Assembly: GCA_036244855.1 (NCBI GenBank)
Contig: BQKZ01001312.1
Location: forward strand, 73,518-84,362
Reading direction: 5' to 3'
DNA: 10,845 nucleotides
Source of the DNA: Temnopleurus reevesii
Lineage: Eukaryota > Echinodermata > Echinoidea > Temnopleuroida > Temnopleuridae
Numbering within the stretch: the first letter of the stretch is position 1; every line of letters begins with the position of its first letter. The translations under genes were made by a program, and so were the position numbers. Below, in pieces: positions 1-6,950 of the stretch. The notes under the pieces were generated by a model that searched no databases, was not told the origin of the DNA, and saw only the letters and a list, made by a program, of their open reading frames with translations.

Positions 1-683
1 CTGCTTAACATAGAAGTATCCACATTTGTGTCTATGTTAAGAGGATGCCACAAGGAGGTAAGATGTCTTGGCAGGAAGAGGCTAACTAAGACCATTTTGT
101 GCAAATGGACCCTGTTCTCTACTCTTTCAAGTAACAAACACAAGTTATGTCATGAAAAGATGTAAGAGCTAATTAAACAAAGAATAACAAAACTTTCATG
201 AATGGCTTACTTTTTACATGCTATTTGTTGTACAAATATTCATATTTATTTATTTTGCCAAAGATGTAGGCAGTGTTATGTTTTTTTTTAAGATACAGCT
301 TGAAAACACTGTGCATTATATAGTGAATTTTGTCATTCCTAGCACATTTGTTTAAATACTAGAAAATTTGAAGCTTTATATTAATATTACAAATGACTGA
401 AAACAAATAAAGTGAATGTAAAAAAAAATAACTTTTTTGTTGGCAAGTTCTAAATAGTACAGCCTGCCAATAGCCGTGAGGTCAATCGCGTAACCCACTT
501 GATTTTAAAATTTGGCATGTCATTTCGATTTCTTTTCCTTTTTCTCCTGATATTGAATATTGTACTGATCATGATCTATTTTTTTTTTTTGGGGGGGGGG
601 GGCTTATTTGCAACATACCAGTAAATTATTAATAAAAGCAAATTTGTTGAAATCACTTCTGAATAAGTACACTGCTAAAAAAG
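1..683. other. AT-rich stretch without recognised gene
   Basis: I see no convincing exon, repeat element or RNA gene here apart from the T12-G12 run. Short poly-A and poly-T tracts are frequent. Confidence 0.6.
579..602 (+). repeat. T12-G12 homopolymer junction
   Basis: A run of 12 T is followed directly by 12 G. Similar G runs occur at 6465-6474 and within the hairpin near 10035-10046. Such runs are prone to length error in sequencing, so exact lengths are uncertain. Confidence 0.85.
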
Positions 684-869
684 AGTTAGGAGTCGCTCGT
701 AGATGTGTATATAGATTTTACATGAAAGATTTATATGTCTGGAAATAACCAAATGCAATAGTTTTGAATAAAACTAAGGACACTGCAAAGCAAAATTGGT
801 TGGCTGCCCAGGAGTGGCGAACCGTCTCAAAATGGCACAATCTGAACAATTAAAAAGTGACTCCTAACT
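684..869. repeat. possible short inverted-repeat element
   Basis: AGTTAGGAGTC at 684-694 is repeated in inverse at 859-869 (GACTCCTAACT); the arms match at 13 of 14 when extended inward. The 186-bp span has no open frame of note. No clear target duplication is visible, so it may be a MITE relic or chance. Confidence 0.4.
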
Positions 870-1216
870 TTCTGTGAATAGTCTACTAGACATAATTATT
901 TGGGAAAAGAGATCCTTGTAGTAATTTATGGTATTGGACTTGCCAGTTATTGTTAACAAAATCTGATTATTATGAGTTGAATCAACTTAAGTATACAATG
1001 GTTTGAATCATGCAATAAATAAGTGCTATGTTGAGCTTCATTGTATATTTGTATTGACATGTGTAAGAGCTGATTAAAAACATTTTGGTAAAATTGTCAC
1101 CAATCAAGTACATGTATGTTTCCGTTTGCGATTTATTGGACAAGTGAACATATGGTTGGGCCAACAAAGTTGACCTTTTGGGACAACATTTTTATGAATA
1201 GTACACAACAGTTATA

Positions 1217-1400
1217 CAGTGGAATCTTGGTATAAGGAGATCTTATGCAAGTATATTCCTGATATAAGGAGTTAATATTTTGGTCCCAGCTCTTTATTAC
1301 TCATTGATTTGTTTTACCCTGCTGTAACAAGATTACTGCTGTAACAATGTACATGTATTTTTGATGGTTCAAATTTCGTTGTTATACCGAGATTTCACTG
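1217..1400. mobile_element. Tc1/mariner-type MITE, 184 bp, TA target
   Basis: The left end is CAGTGGAATCTTGGTATAA (1217-1235). The right end read inward is CAGTGAAATCTCGGTATAA, 16 of 19 matching. A TA (possibly TATA) flanks each side at 1215-1216 and 1401-1402. Termini of the type CAGT..AA.CTCGnTATAA with a TA duplication are typical of pogo/Tigger-like members of Tc1/mariner. At 184 bp it cannot encode a transposase and is a non-autonomous copy. Confidence 0.75.
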
Positions 1401-1450
1401 TATAGCGCCCTCCTGCATTAAATAACCCCGTTTGCTGAGGTAGCATTAGA

Positions 1451-1590
1451 GAAAGGGTCACCAGTCGTTCGCAGAGTCATGCGTACCTCTACATACAGCT
1501 TCATGAGATAAACCCCTGGTTTGTATTTCATAATGCTGTTCATAGACCTACATGTATGCTCGACTCTGGGAATGACTGGTGACCCTTTCC
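1451..1590. repeat. hairpin repeat with about 50-bp arms
   Basis: The left arm (about 1451-1499) begins GAAAGGGTCACCAGTCGTTC. The right arm (about 1535-1590) read in reverse begins GGAAAGGGTCACCAGTCATT and continues CCCAGAGTCGAGCATAC. The loop contains CCCCTGGTTTGTATTTCAT. The sequence resembles a dispersed echinoderm repeat I remember, with words like TTTCATAAAGCTGTTCG and ACGACTGGTGA; this was not checked. Confidence 0.65.
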
Positions 1591-1626
1591 AACACTCTAT
1601 TCTAATTCTTGTCGCTGATTCACACC

Positions 1627-1722
1627 TGAGAAAGTGTTACCAGTTGTACGTAGAGTTGTGCGTAAATTAAGAACAGCTTCATGAAGAAACAAATCCCCAG
1701 GTTGTTTTTCATATAGCTGTTC
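1627..1722. repeat. diverged half-copy of the 1451-1534 repeat
   Basis: GAGAAAGTGTTACCAGTTGT, AACAGCTTCATGA, CCCCAGGTTGTTTTTCATA and GCTGTTC align in order with 1449-1541 (GAGAAAGGGTCACCAGTCGT, ACAGCTTCATGA, CCCCTGGTTTGTATTTCATA, GCTGTTC). It is a direct repeat about 178 bp away without its own right arm. It runs into an (AG)n tract at 1723-1738. A similar but shorter word, CCTGGGTTGTGTATCATAAA, occurs near 6705. Confidence 0.6.
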
Positions 1723-1742
1723 AGAGAGAGAGAGAGAGGGGG
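1723..1742 (+). repeat. (AG)n microsatellite with G run
   Basis: Eight AG units are followed by a run of G. It is a simple repeat at the end of the half-copy repeat and has no other visible role. Confidence 0.85.
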
Positions 1743-1744
1743 GT

Positions 1745-2320
1745 GATAGGAGGAGAAATAGCTTAAACTTAACTTGTGAAGGGGCGAAAACAATACAAGG
1801 TATGGAGTCATCTTATGCAAGGATCTTTGTACAAAATACACAAACAAATTTCAAGCTACTTTATACAACCATATTTTAATTCACAATGAATTAACATTAT
1901 GGACAGCAATGCCAATACATTAGCAAATAAATCTTGTTATCAACAAACTTCTATAATTTACGGTAAAAAGCAGAAAAAATAATGGGCAAATCTTTATCCT
2001 ATTTTGTGTGAATTCTCATGTACATATAGAAAATACACCAATCGAGATAAAATACACCAATCGAGACAAAATAAGAATCAAATATAAGGAAAACTATTTC
2101 TTGAAATAAAATCACAAAACGAGAGGAAAGAAAGGACATGCAATTAGCAAATTTTACATACAGTAAGTTATAGTTTTATGGACTCGCCAGACCAGAGTAT
2201 CTGATTTGTTAGTACAACAAAACTGATTGGTCAAATATCTTGCCATCAAATGCAACTTTCTTGCAACATCCTATTGGTCTTGAAAAAATATTTAACTAGA
2301 GCGAAAGTAAAAAGTCTCTG
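1745..2320. other. AT-rich non-coding stretch with one 19-bp tandem pair
   Basis: There is no gene that I can support. A 19-bp unit beginning AAAATACACCAATCGAGA is repeated twice at 2030-2048 and 2049-2067 with one mismatch at the last base. The open frame at 1847-1620 on the minus strand is low-complexity and overlaps the repeats to the left. Confidence 0.55.
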
Positions 2321-2324
2321 GTTA

Positions 2325-2414
2325 CCTGTTATCACTTTTAAGCCAAGAAAAATGAAATTCCAGTGGGATTAAAGCACCATATTCATTGTTCTGAGCTTTT
2401 ATTATGATAACAGG
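2325..2414. mobile_element. possible 90-bp TA-flanked inverted-repeat element
   Basis: CCTGTTATCA (2325-2334) and TGATAACAGG (2405-2414) form perfect 10-bp inverted ends, flanked by TA on both sides (2323-2324 and 2415-2416). This fits a very short Tc1/mariner-like MITE, but the arms are short and the TA flanks may belong to the palindrome itself. Confidence 0.4.
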
Positions 2415-2715
2415 TACACAAATTTAGACTTGCACCGTATATTACCGCAATTCACATACTGCCTACCGGTACTTGCTATGTATCACAAAATACTTCAGAA
2501 TACTCAATTCATATTGCAAAAAATTTAGTCATAATATTGTAATAAATAATCTTTATTGGACTGATGTTGGATATAGTAGGTACTCCACACTTTGAGCAAA
2601 CTTTTGTTTTTGCCTCATCAGATTTTTAGATTATCTCTAAAACCTCGACTCTGTTCTCGTAGATAAAAGAGATTGCGATCAATTGCAAATCTTCAGTACA
2701 TGGTTTCCTATGAAC

Positions 2716-2737
2716 GTACAATTGATATCAATCGTAC
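2716..2737. repeat. 22-bp near-perfect palindrome
   Basis: The site starts GTACAATTGATATCAA and ends in TCGTAC; 20 of 22 bases are palindromic around GATATC. It is followed by CAATCGC and, at 2761, a GGGGCCCATTTCAT word similar to the end of the element at 6974. The surrounding 2660-2790 may be an old inverted-repeat element whose left end I cannot fix. Confidence 0.5.
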
Positions 2738-2984
2738 AATCGCTGGGAAAGCTGTATCTTACGGGGCCCATTTCATTACTATGGACAGACTAGAATCTGA
2801 TACGGAAGCAGCGTAGTCTTGAAGTCCCCTACTTATTGATATAATTCCTTATAGCTGGAGCACAAAGCAAATTCCTTTTAATTACGACTATCATAACTGT
2901 ATAAATACATTGCACATTGCAAAGACTATTAGTGCAAGGGAAGGATATAATAATTATAAAAACAATCTGTTGAATGACCATTAA

Positions 2985-3595
2985 AGGGAAACCAACCCCT
3001 GGGATTATCGTGGTCTCATTGAATGAAGAAAAATCAGATGAACAAACTGTGAAAATTTGAGCAAAATCGGACAACCTGTTCAAAAGTTATGACTTTTCAA
3101 AGTCTAATGGATATTACAATCCCTACCGCTCATGGGGATCCGTGCGATCGGCAAATTCGGCGGAATCCATGACGTAATGTCGGACAACTCCTCATTCACT
3201 CTGTATACAAGTTTTTACCTTTTCTCCCTTTTTTCGGAAAATTAAACAAAATGACAATTTCTGGTTGGGGTATAGCATTTCTGTATTGATTCTGCAGGTA
3301 TTTTGAGAAGAATGATGTTGCAACCTTACGCTAAATTTTATATTAATCCATTAATCCATTTTTAAAATTCTATGTACAAAGTGCATAAGGAATTGTCCGA
3401 CATGACGTCACACATTTCATCGAATATGCCGATCGTACGGATCCCCATCAGCGATAGGAATCGTCAAATCTCAGTGACTTTGAAAATTCATAATTTTTGA
3501 ACGGGTAGAACGATTTTGCCCAAATTTTCACAGTTTTTTCATCTGATTTTTCTTCATTCAATGAGAGCACGATAATTCCAAAGTCCGGTTCCCCT
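2985..3595. mobile_element. foldback DNA transposon relic, 611 bp, TTAA target
   Basis: Two arms of about 225 bp (2985-3212 and 3372-3595) are inverted copies of each other. Left arm words AGGGAAACC, CTCATTGAATGAAGAAAAAT, CAGATGAA, ACTGTGAAAATTTG, GGGGATCCGT and CATGACGTAATGTCGGACAA recur in inverse in the right arm as AGGGGAACC, the same 20-base word, and GTGACGTCATGTCGGACAA. TTAA lies directly outside both ends (2981-2984 and 3596-3599). The 160-bp centre has no open frame of size. TTAA duplications are made by piggyBac and Kolobok superfamilies; the AGGG end fits Kolobok (5'-purine) better, but this is inference. Minus-strand frames over both arms translate to similar short peptides only because the arms are copies. 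Confidence 0.8.
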
Positions 3596-3701
3596 TTAAA
3601 TGAATATACAATACTATACAAAAGCCAATCACACAAAATGCAATAGTAAATTTGTTAAGTCTATCAAAAATCACTTTTCAGAGTCCACTCAAACCAAATA
3701 A

Positions 3702-3868
3702 TTATTTCCCTTGCTGTACAAACGAAACAAAAAGATTTTGAAACTTCATTTTATCAGACATTACTTTTCCAGGGTCATGCTCATTGTGGGAAAATACAGT
3801 GTTCTTCTTGAAATTGCTCATAGCAATTTGACTGGATTCTCTTGGGGATTCTGATTTATACTTCCTGT
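3702..3868 (-). CDS. candidate terminal exon, unrecognised protein
   Basis: After a good acceptor (GATTTCAG, ending 3869) a frame of 54 residues plus TAA reads RKYKSESPRESSQIAMSNFK, then KNTVFSHNEHDPGKVMSDKM, then KFQNLFVSFVQQGK. It is polar and charged with mixed codon use, unlike random AT-rich translation. It starts with two bases that complete an Asp codon if joined to the candidate exon ending at 4084. The intron between (4083-3869, 215 bp) has GTGAGC and CAG borders. I do not recognise the protein, and no polyadenylation signal is obvious downstream before the foldback element. It may be a real small exon, or chance. Confidence 0.33.
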
Positions 3869-4083
3869 CTGAAATCAATTGATCAATAAAACATGAATAA
3901 AAGGTCAAATTCAGTATAATTCATTGCTTTTCCGAAATTGCCTCCTTGCCTATATTTTGTACAGACACTGTCTACTTGTCTGGTTTCAGTTAAAAAGTAA
4001 TTTAAAAGATAAACTGCTCCTGGAAATTTCCAATTTCCAAATTCTTGTGGTTTTTATATGAAGAAATGTTGCACAATGCTCAC

Positions 4084-4102
4084 CTTGTTTAGAATCTTGC
4101 AT
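4084..4102 (-). CDS. candidate short exon or start (MQDSKQ...), unrecognised
   Basis: ATG at 4102-4100 opens MQDSKQ and one further base before a strong donor, AACAAG then GTGAGC (4083-4078). The phase fits the candidate exon at 3868, which would give a 61-residue protein. The frame stays open upstream in a hydrophobic, AT-rich stretch back to a possible acceptor CTGCTCAG near 4199, so this could instead be the end of a longer internal exon. The donor is the best evidence; the start is a guess. Confidence 0.25.
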
Positions 4103-4200
4103 GGACAAATAATAAAGAATAAAGTTAATAATCAGTGAGGAATAAATCAAGTGCAAGTGAAAAAACAATATCTGTGTAATATATAACATACATAAACACT

Positions 4201-4395
4201 GAGCAGAAAGGACAAAGTCGTTGAACAAAGTTAACAACTTCATTCAAGCATACACAATATTCAAGATCACAAAAGAAAATAGCTTCCCTACAGCCATTGA
4301 TTCACTGAACACATGTTTGACATTTCTCAGCAGAATAAGAGGGAAGGAAGTTTCATTTCTGCGCATATAGCTATTGTGAGTGCTTCAATGAAAGG
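4201..4395. repeat. diverged direct repeat, copy 1 (partner 5534-5716)
   Basis: GAGCAGA, CTTCATTCAAGCAT, ACAAAAGAAA, TGTTTGACAT, GAGGGA followed by a TTTC word, and AGTG then TTCA appear in the same order at 5534-5716, about 1.33 kb away. I estimate roughly two-thirds identity with indels. It may be an old tandem duplication or two copies of a dispersed family. Confidence 0.55.
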
Positions 4396-4558
4396 CTCGC
4401 CTGCTTCATGTGAAAGTGATTGGTGCATAAATGAACAAATGCTTATTAATGGGCCATCACATATCCATTCCCAGTGCCCATACAATTCAATAGCAAACAT
4501 GAGTTTTCATTATAACATAATATGGCCGTTTCAATTTCATTCGATTAATCACAGTCAC

Positions 4559-4683
4559 AGTCGATCGAAAGAAGTACTGTATGTCATAGTTTTGCGCGTC
4601 TGCTCATTGTTACGTGCATAACTAGCTGTCACGTAACAACAAGCAGACGTGTAAAACTACAACGTACTGCTTCCAGTCGACGT
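4559..4683. repeat. imperfect inverted repeat, about 53-bp arms
   Basis: Left arm 4559-4612 and right arm 4631-4683 share, in inverse, GTCGA, AGTAC, TAGTTTT, CGTCTGCT and TTGTTACGTG, with an 18-bp centre containing CTAGC. The right arm coincides with the candidate exon at 4622-4701. The left arm, read on the plus strand, gives a similar peptide (VLYVIVLRVCSLLRA) ending in TAA. Mismatches and small gaps show the copies have drifted. Confidence 0.65.
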
Positions 4684-4701
4684 GCCCTTCGTCATAGTTG
4701 A
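4622..4701 (-). CDS. candidate exon with degenerate EF-hand-like loop, unrecognised
   Basis: An intron-like stretch (4842-4702) ends with a branch-point motif TACTAAT (4730-4724), a pyrimidine tract and TTTCAG. Directly after it, a frame in phase with the preceding candidate exon reads NYDEGHVDWKQYVVVLHVCL then LLRDS and TAG at 4624-4622. The segment INYDEGHVDWKQ has the Gly and hydrophobic spacing of an EF-hand loop but lacks the acidic residues, so calcium binding is unlikely. An internal GTACGT after TGGAAGCA is an alternative donor. This exon forms the right arm of the hairpin at 4559-4683. Confidence 0.28.
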
Positions 4702-4842
4702 CTGAAATAAAGAGTACCATAATATTAGTAAGCAAATCTTCCCAAACATATCAATGAAGGCATTGTTTACGAGAAATGAACAATTCTACATCAATAAATA
4801 ATGAAATTTCATTTTCATGAAGCGCAACTCCAATTCCTTAAC

Positions 4843-4926
4843 TGCTATACGAGTCCAACGACGAATATGCGAAAGCCTCATTAATGGCATTCATCAGAGG
4901 TACTGGAATGGTTTTGTCAAACAAAT
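4843..4926 (-). CDS. candidate exon, unrecognised (…MNAINEAFAYSSLDSYS)
   Basis: The frame reads LFDKTIPVPLMNAINEAFAY then SSLDSYS. Two acceptors are possible: CTAAAAG ending at 4927, or CATTCCAG ending at 4903, both in phase 1. The donor would be a weak GTTAAG at 4842-4837, leaving one base that joins in frame with the exon at 4701. The opposite strand also has a short open frame here, so strand assignment is not certain. No family is recognised. Confidence 0.25.
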
Positions 4927-5130
4927 CTTTTAGGAGGCAAGGTATTGTGCAAGGACAATAGCTTGTTACCCAAAAGCTTTGTGTAATAAAATGTTCCAGT
5001 GCCACTGAGATTCACTCCATCAAAATAAGTGAGTTGACTCTTTTTGGAGAAGGATCTTTACTCAAAATCAAATACCCATTAAGAAAAACAAATAATTCAC
5101 CAAACAGAGCCAAAGTATGAACAAAACATA

Positions 5131-5391
5131 CAGTCAAACCTGTCTACAAATGCCACCCCGAGGGCAGCAGAAAAAATGGCCACTGTAGACAGGTGGCCTC
5201 TATAGACAGGTTCTATAACATGCATTTCCACCTGGAGGGAGTCAATTTAAGTGGCCATGATAGACAGGTGGTCACTATAGACAGTGGCCACTATAGACAG
5301 GTGGTCACTATAGACAGTGGCCACTATAGACAGGTGGTCACTATAGACAGTGGCCACTATAGACAGTGGCCACTATAGACGGGATTGACTG
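5131..5391. mobile_element. TA-flanked MITE containing a minisatellite, 261 bp
   Basis: The ends are CAGTCAAACCTGTCTA (5131-5146) and, read inward from the right, CAGTCAATCCCGTCTA, 14 of 16 matching. TA lies outside both (5129-5130, 5392-5393). This fits a non-autonomous Tc1/mariner-type element. Most of the right half is the tandem array at 5262-5376, built from the same word as the terminal repeat (GTCTATAGTGGCCAC). A plus-strand open frame (5193-5378) across it is a repeat artefact. Confidence 0.75.
5262..5376 (+). repeat. 33-bp minisatellite, about 3.5 units
   Basis: Each 33-bp unit is AGACAGGTGGTCACTAT (17 bp) plus AGACAGTGGCCACTAT (16 bp). Units start at 5262, 5295 and 5328, and an extra 16-bp half follows at 5361. 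The units are identical by eye, so expansion is recent. The 16-bp half contains the palindrome AGTGGCCACT. Confidence 0.92.
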
Positions 5392-5533
5392 TAAATATAA
5401 ACCACTTGCACAATAAATGCTATGGAACATGCAAATTGTCTGTGTAACATGCAAGTTCCACTTTTTTAAAACACACAATAGCCTTGCATAAATATATTTC
5501 TTCTCTCATTCATCATTATTTGACTATATCAGT

Positions 5534-5716
5534 GTGAGCAGACAGTACAAAGAATTTTGGAAAAAATAAGCAATTTCATTCAAGCATTCATAATAGCACG
5601 ATGAGCACAAAAGAAAGAACCCTCACTATTCAATGTGCGACACCTGTTTGACATAATTCAGAGGGAGGGAAATTTCTTTTGTGTGTATCAAGCTTTAGTG
5701 AATGCCTGAATAAAGC
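5534..5716. repeat. diverged direct repeat, copy 2 (partner 4201-4395)
   Basis: It has the same ordered words as copy 1: GAGCAGA, TTTCATTCAAGCAT, CACAAAAGAAA, TGTTTGACAT, GAGGGAGGGAAATTTC and TAGTGAATGCCTGAA. The TA-flanked element at 5131-5391 lies between the copies. Confidence 0.55.
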
Positions 5717-5813
5717 TGTTTACTTTGTCCAAAATCCTTTGTCCATTCTGCTCATGGTGTACAGACCATGGAGTTTTATTTTTTTTGACAAAATGTCCTT
5801 TCAAAGCACTCAT
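5688..5813 (-). CDS. candidate exon, 41-residue frame, unrecognised
   Basis: A good acceptor (pyrimidine tract then CACGCAG, ending 5814) is followed by ATG and a frame MSALKGHFVKKNKTPWSVHH, then EQNGQRILDKVNSFIQAFTK, Ala and TGA. A possible donor GTAAAC follows Lys30. The composition looks protein-like but there is no family match I know. Its last third lies in the diverged direct repeat shared with 4201-4395. Confidence 0.22.
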   Translation of the reverse strand: MSALKGHFVKKNKTPWSVHHEQNGQRILDKVNSFIQAFTKA

Positions 5814-5849
5814 CTGCGTGAAAAAGGAAAGGAAAGAATGTAGTTTAGA

Positions 5850-6003
5850 GGCGTGTATCATTCAATTCTGATCGCCATCTTAACGTCTCCATCCGAAAGA
5901 CGGTACGCGACCAGGCTTCGAACCCACAGGCAGGAACTAACCCAAGTCTAGGACTGTCCCGAACAGCTAGATTTCAGGCGCACGCCACGACGCCTCAGTC
6001 AGA
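5850..6003 (-). mobile_element. tRNA-derived SINE relic
   Basis: Read on the minus strand there is a tRNA-like head, GACTGAGGCGTCGTGGCGTG and CGCCTGAAATC (6001-5971), then a perfect B-box-like GGTTCGAAGCC (5924-5914) in CCTGTGGGTTCGAAGCC. Next comes CCGTCTTTCGGATGGAGACG with TTAAGATGG, a body word I remember from SINEs of sea urchins and other marine invertebrates. The A box is degenerate, so it is probably no longer transcribed by RNA polymerase III. The borders are approximate and no target duplication was fixed. Confidence 0.65.
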
Positions 6004-6291
6004 GATAGGGAGCCCACTTTTATATTGTTTACAAAAATGTACTCCTCTTCTGCCTGTTGCATAAAACTTTTTGCCATAAATTGTACCATAGACTTCTTTC
6101 ACACAGGGGGAAATTGCGCTGTAGTTTTCTATAGCATGATAGCAAACAGTTTTCTGCAGCAGAGCCAAGATATGATAAGGTTTTACTTTAAATTCAATGT
6201 TATTAGTCGCATATATTATTGGATTCAACTTAATTTTTTCCTAACTTATATCTATCCTTCAGTATCCTAATATAACTAGCAGAATCCCATT

Positions 6292-6361
6292 CATTTAATT
6301 GGTGCCGAATCCACATAATGTATGGTATGCCATTGTACATGTACAAGGATGGTCACCAATT
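6292..6361. repeat. small hairpin with a 14-bp palindrome
   Basis: AATTGGTG (6297-6304) pairs with CACCAATT (6354-6361), and between them TTGTACATGTACAA (6333-6346) is a perfect 14-bp palindrome. It has no gene context. Palindromes around TGTACATGTACA are frequent in AT-rich animal DNA. Confidence 0.45.
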
Positions 6362-6535
6362 GATTCACCTTTTGGATCGCAATCTGTATGAATTTTAGCG
6401 CTTAACAGTTATAATCGATCCAACTATTGAACCTATCATACAAACAAATGTGTCTTTTTTTGGAGGGGGGGGGGAGGATATCAATAAACATATGCTTAGG
6501 ATAACCATTAATTTCTTAGAATATTAGACTTGCAG

Positions 6536-6663
6536 CATGCGGAAGTGACTACAACACCATTTTCAAAGCTAAAACCAATCTGGCAAGAATCAAACTTTAT
6601 GAAAAGATACTAGAAGAAGATAATCCCAATCCTAAACAATTATGTACAATTTTTCTAAAGTTA
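6536..6663 (+). CDS. candidate plus-strand exon, unrecognised
   Basis: After TTGCAG (ending 6535) a frame reads CGSDYNTIFKAKTNLARIKL then YEKILEEDNPNPKQL then CTIFLKL. Possible donors are GTTAGT at 6660 and GTGAGA at 6664. The frame continues open to a TAA near 6722. The charged, helical-looking composition is unlike neighbouring translation, but there is no family match and the codons are AT-rich. It may be an exon of an opposite-strand gene, a relic of a mobile-element protein, or chance. Confidence 0.2.
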
Positions 6664-6786
6664 GTGAGATTAGTTGTGAAAAAATCTTTCCTGGACTACT
6701 TAGGCCTGGGTTGTGTATCATAAATCTGTTCGTAAATGAGATTCTAAGCATTTTCAAAAACACATTCAAGCTTTTTTCATCTTATT

Positions 6787-6792
6787 TTTATT
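6787..6792 (-). promoter_or_regulatory. possible polyadenylation signal for the E2 gene
   Basis: TTTATT on the plus strand gives AATAAA on the minus strand, 440 nt past the E2 stop codon. I found no closer AATAAA or ATTAAA between 7231 and 6793. A 3' UTR of about 440-460 nt would follow, containing the MITE at 6974-7144. The hexamer is common by chance in AT-rich DNA, so the call is tentative. Confidence 0.35.
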
Positions 6793-6950
6793 GCAAAACC
6801 ATATTCCTAAAGTTCAATGATTTTCATACCTATACTCTCAAGTCCTAAACCTGAAAGAAAGATTTTTTTTTTTCTCAATGTTTGTTTGACGTAAAAATGG
6901 AAACTTGCCATGGCTAAATTTTTAAAACCATTCACGGACCACCTTGTAAC

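Noticed and set aside
2829..3083. 84-residue minus-strand frame sharing peptide words with 3448-3636
   Set aside because: The similarity arises because both lie in opposite arms of the foldback element; neither has stable reading or splice context.
4313..4621. 102-residue plus-strand open frame, the second longest
   Set aside because: It spans a diverged direct repeat and the left arm of a hairpin, has no recognisable domain, and its end is only a mirrored copy of the minus-strand exon-like frame.
4843..4960. Plus-strand frame YESNDEYAKASLMAFIRGTG opposite the candidate minus exon
   Set aside because: It is open for about 40 codons but begins right after a stop, lacks a clear acceptor, and does not join any neighbouring frame, while the minus strand has a phase-compatible partner.
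5262..5376. CRISPR-like repeat array
   Set aside because: Units are directly adjacent with no unique spacers, in a clearly eukaryotic context with introns and SINEs.
5193..5378. 61-residue plus-strand frame with repeated DSGHYRQVVTI peptide
   Set aside because: It is produced entirely by the 33-bp minisatellite, whose length is a multiple of three. It has no independent start context or partner exons.
5905..5990. Functional tRNA gene
   Set aside because: The B box is good, but the A box is degenerate and no cloverleaf or acceptor stem can be drawn; the flanking SINE body word explains it better.
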